Below are positions 1 through 5,308 of a DNA stretch of 6,988 nt, piece by piece; the first letter of the stretch is position 1; each line of letters begins with the position of its first letter. Below the pieces are notes generated by a model. That model had not been told where the DNA came from. It made no database searches and saw nothing but the letters and a program-made list of their open reading frames with translations. The stretch spans positions 1 to 6,988 of the forward strand of contig CACXFD010000217.1 of the NCBI GenBank assembly GCA_902766845.1, in the 5' to 3' direction. This DNA comes from an uncultured Lachnospiraceae bacterium. Its GTDB lineage: Bacteria > Bacillota > Clostridia > Lachnospirales > Lachnospiraceae. The position numbers and the translations under genes were made by a program.

Positions 1-317
1 GCCAGCTCCGGAAAGCCTTCCTCGTCCGCGGTCTTCGCGAACCCTTCATACATGTCCGTCCATTCGTAATTCTCCCCGTCCGCGGCCGCGGCCAGGTTCT
101 GAGCGGTGTTTCCGAGCTCTCCGAGTTCCTTGAACCAGAGCTTGGCATGCTCCTTCTCATTCTCCGCGGTCTTCAGGAAGAGGGCCGCGATCTGCTCGTA
201 GCCTTCCTTCTTGGCGGCGGAGGCAAAGTAGGTGTACTTGTTGCGGGCCTGCGATTCTCCGGCGAACGCGGCCTGCAGGTTCTTTTCCGTCTGCGTGCCG
301 GCATATTTGTTTGCCAT
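1..317 (-). CDS. rbr: Rubrerythrin, N-terminal part (runs off the left edge)
   Basis: Reading leftward from the ATG at 317, about 105 codons are open to the window edge and no stop is reached, so the C-terminal part is missing. The product begins MANKYAGTQTEKNLQAAFAG and continues ESQARNKYTYFA, typical of the ferritin-like domain of rubrerythrin. Candidate diiron ligands are Glu21, Glu54 and His57 (ExxH in ENEKEH) and the Glu82/Glu85 pair (ExxE) before WTDMY. Rubrerythrins are cytoplasmic non-haem iron peroxidases that reduce hydrogen peroxide in anaerobes; a C-terminal rubredoxin-like domain, if present, lies outside the window. The start is supported by AAGGAGG at 333-327, nine bases upstream. 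The gene appears to have its own promoter (431-460) and a structured leader. The family call is near certain; the subtype cannot be decided from this fragment. Confidence 0.95.
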   Translation of the reverse strand, partial: MANKYAGTQTEKNLQAAFAGESQARNKYTYFASAAKKEGYEQIAALFLKTAENEKEHAKLWFKELGELGNTAQNLAAAADGENYEWTDMYEGFAKTADEEGFPEL

Positions 318-336
318 AAGACAGATCCTCCTTGTG

Positions 337-423
337 CGGCGGGCCTTGTGCCCGCCGGAAATACGGTGCGGCGGGACTCCGGGTCCGCCGATGATACGGT
401 ACGGCGGGGGCCTTTTGCCCGCC
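337..423 (-). repeat. Three tandem GC-rich hairpins in the rubrerythrin leader
   Basis: Three inverted repeats share a CGGCGGG...CCGCC core and start at 337, 369 and about 402, a 32-33 bp period. Hairpin 1 (337-357) has a perfect 8 bp stem and a 5-base loop. Hairpin 2 (369-390) pairs 8 bp with one bulged G. Hairpin 3 (403-423) pairs 6 bp around a 9-base loop. An ATACGGT-type sequence precedes units 2 and 3, and a half-copy (GGCGGGC) lies at 441-447. If the minus-strand promoter at 431-460 is right, all three would be transcribed in the 5' leader of the rubrerythrin mRNA, ending just before the ribosome binding site. No U-run follows any stem, so they are not ordinary terminators. Function unknown; RNA stability, translation control or a REP-like intergenic repeat are possible. 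Confidence 0.75.
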
Positions 424-430
424 TGAAAAC

Positions 431-460
431 AGTATACTATGGCGGGCCGCGTTCACGCAA
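431..460 (-). promoter_or_regulatory. Probable sigma70-type promoter of rubrerythrin
   Basis: On the minus strand, TTGCGT (460-455) and TATACT (436-431) are separated by 18 bases. This would place transcription start near 424, leaving a leader of roughly 105 bases that contains the hairpin array. The AGTATACT sequence is almost palindromic, so a weak plus-strand -10 cannot be excluded. This is a motif match only. Confidence 0.55.
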
Positions 461-489
461 CGGGAAATGAGAAAGAATCGGAAGATTTC

Positions 490-518
490 TTTACGTCTTC
501 ACGGTTCTATGTTATTCT
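490..518 (+). promoter_or_regulatory. Possible promoter of the DUF975 gene
   Basis: TTTACG (490-495) and TATTCT (513-518) are spaced 17 bases apart in a locally AT-rich stretch ahead of the DUF975 gene. Each hexamer matches the sigma70 consensus at about four of six positions. An overlapping TAATAC at 518-523 is an alternative -10. Support is moderate to weak. Confidence 0.4.
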
Positions 519-579
519 AATACTGTCCGGGGAAGGAAAGAGCCGGGCAGAAAAGCAGGGGTGTAAACAAGAATCGATA

Positions 580-587
580 AGAGGTGA
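580..587 (+). promoter_or_regulatory. Ribosome binding site that decides the DUF975 start
   Basis: AGAGGTGA is a good Shine-Dalgarno sequence five bases before the ATG at 593. The in-frame GTG at 584 lies inside this motif, which argues against it as the start. Confidence 0.7.
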
Positions 588-592
588 CCGTT

Positions 593-1309
593 ATGTTATG
601 GACCCGCTCACAGCTCAAGTGGCAGGCAAAGAACGCGTTCAAAAAGAATTACTGGCGCTGCGTGCTGGCGGCGCTGATCCTGGGACTGCTCGTGTACGGC
701 GCAGGCGGCGCACGCCTGAACGTCGACGTGAAGAACGGACAGATGCTCCTGCCGGACCCCGAGCGCGCCGCGCGGATGATCCAGACGTTCCTGCAGCGCT
801 TCGGAGGCTTCCTGGCGGCCGGGTCGTTCCTCGGGATCATCCTCGGGATCTTCGTGTTCAGCGTGCTCGAGGTCGGCGGATGCCGCTTCTTCATCGAGAA
901 CGGTTTCGGGCCGGTCTCGGTGGACCGGCTGCTGCACGGCTTCCGCAACGGGAATTACTGGAACATCGTCGCGACGCAGTTCTTCCGCGGCCTGTTCACG
1001 TTCCTGTGGAGCCTGCTGTTCATCATTCCCGGGATCGTCAAGGCTTACCAGTACCGCATGATCCCGTACCTGCTGGCGGATGATCCGAAGCTCACCCAGG
1101 ATGCCGCGTTCGCGATCTCCAAAGAGATGATGACGGGGCAGAAATGGGACGCGTTCGTGCTGGACCTGTCCTTCATCGGATGGAACATCCTGTCCGCGGC
1201 ATCTTTCGGCCTGGTGGGCCTGTTCTGGTCCAATCCTTATCAGCACGCGACCAACGCGGAGCTGTACAATGCACTGAAGACGGAATATTTCCGCCGCCGC
1301 GGGGCCTGA
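593..1309 (+). CDS. DUF975 family integral membrane protein
   Basis: The 238-residue product has four predicted membrane segments, near residues 21-40, 71-95, 126-147 and 188-212. The segment IPGIVKAYQYRMIPYLLADD (145-164), then DAAFAISKEMMTGQKW (170-185), FIGWNILS and a closing NPYQHATNAELY are the pattern I know from DUF975 proteins of Firmicutes. There, a proline-glycine ends a membrane helix and an SKEMM-G-KW stretch precedes the last one. The biochemical function of the family is not established. The cytoplasmic start MLWTRSQLKWQAK is basic, consistent with the N-terminus inside. The gene precedes the PLC-family gene on the same strand with a 102-base gap and no clear terminator, so co-transcription is possible. 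The length is near that usual for the family. The upstream GTG at 584 is rejected because it sits in the ribosome binding site. Confidence 0.88.
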   Translation: MLWTRSQLKWQAKNAFKKNYWRCVLAALILGLLVYGAGGARLNVDVKNGQMLLPDPERAARMIQTFLQRFGGFLAAGSFLGIILGIFVFSVLEVGGCRFFIENGFGPVSVDRLLHGFRNGNYWNIVATQFFRGLFTFLWSLLFIIPGIVKAYQYRMIPYLLADDPKLTQDAAFAISKEMMTGQKWDAFVLDLSFIGWNILSAASFGLVGLFWSNPYQHATNAELYNALKTEYFRRRGA

Positions 1310-1318
1310 GGGCCGGAT

Positions 1319-1362
1319 CCGGCGACGACAGTCATGCGGGCCGGCGACGGCTGACATGTCCG
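1319..1362 (+). repeat. Tandem pair of 22 bp imperfect repeats between genes
   Basis: The units at 1319-1340 and 1341-1362 both begin CCGGCGACG and both carry CATG at the same place; the first 18 bases agree at 15 positions. They are followed by a 6 bp GCCGGG/CCCGGC hairpin with a 4-base loop (1362-1377), which has no U-run. The rest of the 102-base gap holds only the ribosome binding site of the next gene (AAGGAGAG, 1399-1406). Function unknown. Confidence 0.5.
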
Positions 1363-1411
1363 CCGGGCAGACCCGGCTGACGGCCCGGCCTGCCCGGGAA
1401 AGGAGAGACCT

Positions 1412-2221
1412 ATGCCTGCTGTTTATGCACATTATTCATTCGGACGGGACGTGTTCCGGACGCTGCCGGAACCGGTGCGGCGCGCCGTCGGCCCGCATAT
1501 CAACTATTTCCTGACCGGCCTGCAGGGCCCGGATATCCTGTTCTTTTATAAGTTTTATACCAAGGATCCGGTAAACCAGCGCGGCTATCAGATGCACCGC
1601 GAGACGTGCGCGCAGTTCGTGGAGGCCGGCCGCGCGGCCATGCAGGAAGCAGGGCTGGGGCGTGACAGCGCGCAGGCCGCGTACCTGTACGGATTCCTGT
1701 GCCATTTCATGCTCGATTCGTCCTGCCATCCGTATGTTTCGGAGATGATGGAGAAGCTGGACCGTCACCACATCTTCATCGAGAGCGAGTTCGAAAAGTA
1801 CATGATGCGCCGGGACGGGCGCGAGCCGCTGTCCTTCCCGCTGGGTCAGCTCGTGCGCCGGCACAGCGTGCCGGGCGGGGACATCGCCCTGTTCTATCCG
1901 GGCATCGCGCCCGCGGACATCACGTCCGCCCAGAGCCAGATGGCCCTGGTCAAGGACGCCGTGACCTGCCCGCCGGACGCCGTCGGGAACACCAAGCGCG
2001 GCGCGTTCTTCGCGATCCTGAAGGCCGCGGGCCTCTATGACGAGTACTCCGACCAGTTCCTGATGCCCGAAGACGATCCGGTCTGCCATGAGAGCAGCGA
2101 AGGCCTGCACGAGAGGCTGCGCGGCGCCGTGATCCAGACCGCGGGCCTGATCACCTGGATGTTCGAGCATATCGAGGACGATGCGCCGCTGCCCGAGCGG
2201 ATGGCGCGGGATTTTGAGTGA
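1412..2221 (+). CDS. Zinc-dependent phospholipase C family protein (Zn_dep_PLPC)
   Basis: The 269-residue protein shows the ligand pattern of the zinc-dependent phospholipase C/S1-P1 nuclease fold. His7 is in AHYSFG. Asp41 is in GLQGPDILFF. His62 follows, then HFMLDSSCH (His98, Asp102, His106) and HxxxE in HIFIESEFE (His120, Glu124). The order resembles the three-zinc site of Bacillus cereus PLC, but there is no signal peptide and Trp1 is not exposed, unlike the secreted toxins. This is the intracellular-looking subgroup common in Clostridia and often called 'zinc dependent phospholipase C family protein'; its substrate is not established. The start is supported by AAGGAGAG at 1399-1406. A terminator-like hairpin follows the stop. 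The family is clear; lipase activity is only inferred. Confidence 0.87.
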   Translation: MPAVYAHYSFGRDVFRTLPEPVRRAVGPHINYFLTGLQGPDILFFYKFYTKDPVNQRGYQMHRETCAQFVEAGRAAMQEAGLGRDSAQAAYLYGFLCHFMLDSSCHPYVSEMMEKLDRHHIFIESEFEKYMMRRDGREPLSFPLGQLVRRHSVPGGDIALFYPGIAPADITSAQSQMALVKDAVTCPPDAVGNTKRGAFFAILKAAGLYDEYSDQFLMPEDDPVCHESSEGLHERLRGAVIQTAGLITWMFEHIEDDAPLPERMARDFE

Positions 2222-2248
2222 GGAAGAGTATTTCAGACAGGCAGAATG

Positions 2249-2297
2249 AGCTCCCGTGCGGGTCCGGCAGAAACGCCGGGAGCAGCACGGGGGCTTT
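2249..2297 (+). terminator. Probable terminator after the PLC-family gene
   Basis: AGCTCCCGTGC (2249-2259) pairs with GCACGGGGGCT (2285-2295) over 11 bp with one G-U pair. The enclosed bases can form a smaller CCGGC/GCCGG hairpin. Only TTT follows before AAC, so the U-tract is weak and termination may be incomplete. Confidence 0.55.
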
Positions 2298-2428
2298 AAC
2301 AGTATTGCATATACGATGAAACTGTATAGTCAGGTTTCTTTTAACTGAATCTATATGTACTGAATATGTGAGTGGATCGTCAGGCGATTCTTATAGGGGA
2401 TGGGTGCGTGACATAACAGGAGACGCTC
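2298..2428 (+). promoter_or_regulatory. AT-rich upstream region of the lipoprotein gene
   Basis: This stretch is much richer in A and T than the surrounding DNA and probably holds the lipoprotein promoter. No hexamer pair is decisive: TTGCAT (2305-2310) and TATAGT (2325-2330) are only 14 bases apart. TATAGT sits inside an imperfect inverted repeat, GAAACTG (2318-2324) against CAGGTTTC (2331-2338), which could be an operator. ACTGAAT is repeated at 2344-2350 and 2359-2365. AGGAGA at 2418-2423 is the ribosome binding site. Confidence 0.35.
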
Positions 2429-3124
2429 ATGAAAAAGCAAAAATGTGGTTTGGTACTTGTAATCGTATTGTTTGCCCTTTTCCTGACAGCGTGCAGCAAC
2501 GGCGTTCATGTCGATTCTTTTCCTTCGGTTATGCAAATGGTCGTAGCCGGAGAGGCAAAAACCTTAGAACGGCTGAAAGACGGTAAGTTCACATGGAAAG
2601 AAATGGACCGAATCAGCCCGGAGAGCGCCTGGTTCGTGCCGACGGAAATCTGTCCGGAAAAAAGATACATGGTCTGGACATCGAAAGAAGAAGACATTGA
2701 TGCTGCAGTGACCGTTTTTTTTGACGGGGAAGGCAAACCTTGGGACGTGCAGATTCGAATGCCTGCCCTTACGTCGAAGGAAGAGCTGGGGCTAAAACTG
2801 GACGTGTATACGCTCCCGACAAAAAAAGAAGGCTACGATTTTCTCGTGATTGAGCCAAAACTGGAAGACGACACACAGAAAGTCGACCATCTTTGGGTTA
2901 CCGGTTTTGAAGGCGCTGCAGGGACGGCGGGTCTTCTGGAGTACAACAAGGTGAAGGGAGAATTCGGAGAGCCCGATGGACTGCCGGATCCCATCGATCC
3001 CATCGTAGTCCTGGCCATCAAAACGTCTGAGGAAGCATTTTGCCGGGAGCAGCTGCTCCGGCATCCGGCTCTGGTACAGATCGGCCGGCAGATCTATGCC
3101 GTGTCCGTCGAGGAAGAGCCGTAA
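2429..3124 (+). CDS. Putative lipoprotein of unknown function
   Basis: The 231-residue product starts with a basic MKKQK followed by a hydrophobic stretch (residues 7-19) and a lipobox LTAC with Cys22. It should be exported by Sec, lipidated at Cys22 and anchored on the outer face of the cell membrane. The mature part is acidic, soluble-looking and free of membrane segments; I recognise no domain. Visible details are a WTSKEEDIDAAVTVFFDGEGKP stretch near the first third and a DGLPDPIDPIVV segment before a helical C-terminus that ends in EEEP. AGGAGA five bases upstream supports the start. The gene is bounded by terminator-like hairpins on both sides, so it is probably monocistronic. Its base composition is lower in GC than its neighbours (25 of 60 bases at 2641-2700 are G or C, against 45 of 60 at 5701-5760), which could mean recent acquisition or relaxed selection. 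Confidence 0.8.
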   Translation: MKKQKCGLVLVIVLFALFLTACSNGVHVDSFPSVMQMVVAGEAKTLERLKDGKFTWKEMDRISPESAWFVPTEICPEKRYMVWTSKEEDIDAAVTVFFDGEGKPWDVQIRMPALTSKEELGLKLDVYTLPTKKEGYDFLVIEPKLEDDTQKVDHLWVTGFEGAAGTAGLLEYNKVKGEFGEPDGLPDPIDPIVVLAIKTSEEAFCREQLLRHPALVQIGRQIYAVSVEEEP

Positions 3125-3129
3125 GAGAG

Positions 3130-3152
3130 ACGGCAGGATGTCTGCCGTTTTT
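3130..3152 (+). terminator. Rho-independent terminator of the lipoprotein gene
   Basis: ACGGCAG (3130-3136) and CTGCCGT (3142-3148) form a perfect 7 bp stem with a GATGT loop, followed by a run of five T (3148-3152). It begins five bases after the lipoprotein stop codon. Confidence 0.85.
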
Positions 3153-3175
3153 CCCGAAACATGATTCGAAACAAG

Positions 3176-3216
3176 AGAAAGGCAGGCACGATCTTTCGGA
3201 TCGTGTCTGCCTTTCT
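3176..3216. terminator. Bidirectional terminator between convergent genes
   Basis: An 18 bp stem (3176-3193 with 3199-3216), interrupted only by one G-T pair, encloses a TTTCG loop. Its base is AGAAAGG on one side and CCTTTCT on the other, giving U-rich tails in both directions. It would back up the terminator at 3130-3152 on the plus strand and end the Ldh2-family gene on the minus strand, about 70 bases past that stop. I see nothing else in 3217-3288. Confidence 0.8.
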
Positions 3217-3288
3217 GTATGCTTATCCTATGCATCTTCCCGATGCTCCTGCTTTCCCGCCCTGCGGCAGAGCGCAGCCGCCGGCGCG

Positions 3289-4407
3289 TCACGCTTCTTC
3301 GAACGGGAACACATAATCCAGCCCGAACTTATCCCGCAGCTCCAGCAGCTCTTTCTGAATGGATTCGCCCACCGGGACGCCCTTGTCTTTGCGGTCCTGC
3401 CAGGCCAGCCATTCCTTTTCGCCGGCGGTGTAGATGCGGTCCTGTCCCGGGGCCTTCTCCGAGGCCCGCAGGCCCCGCAGGATCCCGCCGGCCGTTTTCC
3501 GGAAGGTCTCCAGGCCCATGAAGAATTCGGGGTTGATCACAAAGAAGAAGTGGCCCAGCCGGAACAGCCGGTTGGTGCCGTCCGGGTTCTTGCCGGACAG
3601 TTCCTTCATGTAGGGCCCGCCGGCCAGAGCCGAGGAGAGGATCTCCACGATGGTCGTGAAGCCGTACCCCTTATACCCGCCGGTCTCTTCCCCGAGGCCG
3701 CCGATGGACAGCAGGGCGCAGTTGCCGGCCCGCATGTCCTTCAGGATCCGGCCCGAATCGGTCATGGTCCCGCCGTCTTTGGTGACCACCAGTCCCGCCG
3801 GGGTCTCCTTGCCCATGCGCTCATAGAATTCGATCTTGCCGTTCTGGACGATGCTGGTCGCGCAGTCGAAATTGAACGGGAAGTCCTCGTCCGTGGGCAT
3901 CGTGAAGGTCAGCGGATTGGTGCCCATCATGGGCTCCACGCCGAAGGTCGGAGCCACCGACGGCCGCGCGTTGGTGCCGGAGATACCGATCATGCCGGCC
4001 TTTTCCGCCATCGTGGTCCAGTAGCCCGCGATGCCGTAATGCGTCGAGTTCAGGATGGTCCCGCCGGCCATGCCGTACACCTTCGCCTTTTCGATCAGCC
4101 TTTCCATCATGCGGTGGCTGGCCACCATGCCCATGCCGTTATGGGCGTCCATGACCACGGTGGTGGGCGTTTCTTTCAGAATCTCCGTCTCGGTGACCGG
4201 CAGCAGCGTGCCGTTCTCGATGCGGTCCAGATAGATGGGCTTGAAACGGTTGCAGCCGTGGCTCTCGATGCCGCGGCGGTCGCTCTCCAGCAGCACGTCT
4301 GCGCAGATGACCGCGTCGTCATGCGGCACACCGTACCGTTCGAACACGTCGACCATGAAACGGTCCATCAGGTCCCACGGGACATAGGGACGGGTCTCTT
4401 TTTCCAT
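3289..4407 (-). CDS. Ldh2-family NAD(P)H-dependent oxidoreductase (malate/L-lactate dehydrogenase type)
   Basis: The 372-residue product matches the Ldh2 family (PF02615), whose members reduce or oxidise 2-oxo/2-hydroxy acids or cyclic imines with NAD(P)H and do not use a Rossmann fold. Known members include sulfolactate, malate and ureidoglycolate dehydrogenases, diketogulonate reductase YiaK and DpkA. Family landmarks are ESHG with His50, the likely catalytic histidine, then NSTHYGIAGYW (120-130), GTNPL (162-166), DCATS (181-185) and GYKGYGF (244-250). The C-terminal region has a FFFVINPEFF stretch and is full length. The start at 4407 is chosen because AGGAGGTGAC lies just upstream; a longer reading from 4527 would run through the bioY terminator and the promoter at 4428-4436. 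The gene stands alone, so the substrate cannot be inferred from neighbours. Confidence 0.9.
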   Translation of the reverse strand: MEKETRPYVPWDLMDRFMVDVFERYGVPHDDAVICADVLLESDRRGIESHGCNRFKPIYLDRIENGTLLPVTETEILKETPTTVVMDAHNGMGMVASHRMMERLIEKAKVYGMAGGTILNSTHYGIAGYWTTMAEKAGMIGISGTNARPSVAPTFGVEPMMGTNPLTFTMPTDEDFPFNFDCATSIVQNGKIEFYERMGKETPAGLVVTKDGGTMTDSGRILKDMRAGNCALLSIGGLGEETGGYKGYGFTTIVEILSSALAGGPYMKELSGKNPDGTNRLFRLGHFFFVINPEFFMGLETFRKTAGGILRGLRASEKAPGQDRIYTAGEKEWLAWQDRKDKGVPVGESIQKELLELRDKFGLDYVFPFEEA

Positions 4408-4410
4408 AGG

Positions 4411-4420
4411 GTCACCTCCT
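4411..4420 (-). promoter_or_regulatory. Strong ribosome binding site fixing the Ldh2-family start
   Basis: AGGAGGTGAC on the minus strand is a near-perfect anti-16S match three to nine bases ahead of the ATG at 4407. It decides against the in-frame upstream starts. Confidence 0.85.
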
Positions 4421-4427
4421 GATCTAC

Positions 4428-4436
4428 AGTATACCA
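4428..4436 (-). promoter_or_regulatory. Extended -10 promoter of the Ldh2-family gene
   Basis: On the minus strand TGG is followed directly by TATACT (4433-4428), a TGn-extended -10 element. No good -35 is seen 16-18 bases upstream, as is common for extended -10 promoters. It lies between the bioY terminator and the start codon, giving a very short leader of about 15 bases. Confidence 0.5.
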
Positions 4437-4467
4437 TACGGTTCAGATAAGTACACGGCTTGGAATC

Positions 4468-4507
4468 AAAAAAGTGGCCCGGCCGCGCGGGTGGGCACGG
4501 CCGGGCC
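4468..4507 (-). terminator. Rho-independent terminator of bioY
   Basis: A perfect 10 bp stem, GGCCCGGCCG with CGGCCGGGCC (4498-4507 and 4476-4485), has a 12-base loop and is followed on the minus strand by AC and six T (4473-4468). It begins 28 bases after the bioY stop and separates bioY from the Ldh2-family gene. Confidence 0.9.
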
Positions 4508-4534
4508 GGAGGTGTACGGAGAGACACACGGAAA

Positions 4535-5095
4535 CTATTTTACATAGCGCCGCAGCGCTTTGGTCAGGACCGTGGCCAGCGCGATCTTGGCCGCGTCGGG
4601 GATCAGAAACGGGATCACGCACCAGCCCAGCGCGGTGGACAGGCCCACCGGGCCGGAATTCTTCGCGTAGACGACCATGAACCAGGCTGTGCCAAAGGCG
4701 TAGCAGACCGCGAGGCCCAGCACCATGGACAGCACCAGGACCGGCACAGACGTTTTGGCGGGCTTCTCCAGGGCCCACATGATCAGGCCGATGAAGACGA
4801 ACCCCAGCAGATATCCGCCGGTAGGGCCGAGCAGGGAGCCCAGACCGCCCTTGAAGCCGGCCAGGACCGGCACGCCGACGGCCGCCAGCAGCAGGTAGAC
4901 GATCACGGACAGGGTGCCGCGTTTCCCGCCCAGCAGGCCGCAGGTCAGGAAGACCGCGAAGGTCTGCAGGGTGAACGGGACCTGCAGCGGGATGCTGATC
5001 CAGGAGCAGACCGCGATCAGGACCGCAAACAGGGCAATGTAGACGATATCGAGCGTATTCACGGCCGGGCGGGCCGCAGAAGGGGATGTTTCCAT
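4535..5095 (-). CDS. bioY: Biotin ECF transporter S component BioY
   Basis: The 186-residue hydrophobic protein has about six membrane segments and the BioY signatures VPFTLQTFAVFL (39-50) and GPTGGYLLGF (90-99), with a conserved-looking PDAAKIALA near the C-terminus. BioY is the membrane-embedded biotin-binding subunit that works with the shared energising module EcfT and two EcfA ATPases, none of which is encoded here, as is usual for group II ECF transporters. AAAGGAG at 5110-5104 lies eight bases before the ATG at 5095 and five before an adjoining in-frame GTG at 5098; the ATG is preferred, and the difference is one residue. The gene has its own promoter, BirA-like operator and terminator, so it is a monocistronic unit likely repressed when biotin is plentiful. 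No biotin synthesis genes are seen nearby. Confidence 0.95.
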   Translation of the reverse strand: METSPSAARPAVNTLDIVYIALFAVLIAVCSWISIPLQVPFTLQTFAVFLTCGLLGGKRGTLSVIVYLLLAAVGVPVLAGFKGGLGSLLGPTGGYLLGFVFIGLIMWALEKPAKTSVPVLVLSMVLGLAVCYAFGTAWFMVVYAKNSGPVGLSTALGWCVIPFLIPDAAKIALATVLTKALRRYVK

Positions 5096-5141
5096 CACGG
5101 TGACTCCTTTGGAACGAACTGCGCTTTTGCGCGCAGGAGAG

Positions 5142-5170
5142 AGTATAGCACAGGACGGGCGGATTGTAAA
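5142..5170 (-). promoter_or_regulatory. Promoter of bioY
   Basis: On the minus strand TTTACA (5170-5165) and TATACT (5147-5142) are separated by exactly 17 bases, and TGC directly before the -10 gives a TGn extension. The -35 hexamer lies within the left half-site of the BirA-like operator, so repressor binding would block polymerase. Confidence 0.8.
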
Positions 5171-5194
5171 CCTCTTTTTAAAAAGTGGTTACAA
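5164..5194. promoter_or_regulatory. BirA-type biotin operator
   Basis: TTGTAAACC (5164-5172) and GGTTACAA (5187-5194) form an inverted repeat separated by 14 bases. The pattern agrees with the long-spaced BirA operator known upstream of biotin genes in Firmicutes, where biotinyl-AMP-bound BirA represses synthesis and uptake genes. The right half lacks one T compared with the left. The spacer contains CTTTTTAAAAAG, itself palindromic. The operator covers the bioY -35 and lies about 25 bases upstream of the divergent promoter's -35. Confidence 0.78.
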
Positions 5195-5218
5195 ACGGGG
5201 CCGGGCCGGCTGCGCGCC

Positions 5219-5247
5219 TTGCCAGACGCCGCGCCGGCGTGTATAAT
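5219..5247 (+). promoter_or_regulatory. Promoter of the E2-like/deacylase operon
   Basis: TTGCCA (5219-5224) and a perfect TATAAT (5242-5247) are 17 bases apart. Transcription would start near 5254, leaving a leader of about 55 bases. It diverges from the bioY promoter. Confidence 0.8.
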
Positions 5248-5308
5248 GAGGTCAGTCACCGTGCCCGCTGCCATGGAAGAGCCGGAGACCTGAAAAGGAG
5301 AGACCAGG

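Noticed and set aside
337..423. Short CRISPR array
   Set aside because: The units are adjacent palindromes of 32-33 bp without unique spacers, and no cas gene is present.
584..592. GTG start for the DUF975 gene
   Set aside because: The GTG is part of the Shine-Dalgarno sequence serving the ATG at 593 and has no binding site of its own.
608..1432. Minus-strand open frame opposite the DUF975 gene
   Set aside because: It overlaps a clear membrane protein and its product is a typical reverse-frame composition artefact.
3040..4422. Long plus-strand open frame opposite the Ldh2-family gene
   Set aside because: It is the antisense shadow of a well supported gene in GC-rich DNA; it runs through two terminators, has a low-complexity arginine/glycine/alanine-rich product and no ribosome binding site.
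4408..4527. N-terminal extension of the Ldh2-family protein by 40 residues
   Set aside because: The extra codons run through the bioY terminator and the predicted promoter, encode a Pro/Arg-rich non-homologous stretch, and a near-perfect ribosome binding site precedes the ATG at 4407.
5173..5186. Terminator formed by the TTTTTAAAAA palindrome
   Set aside because: The stem would be almost all A-T with no GC core; the stretch is better explained as the spacer of the BirA-like operator.
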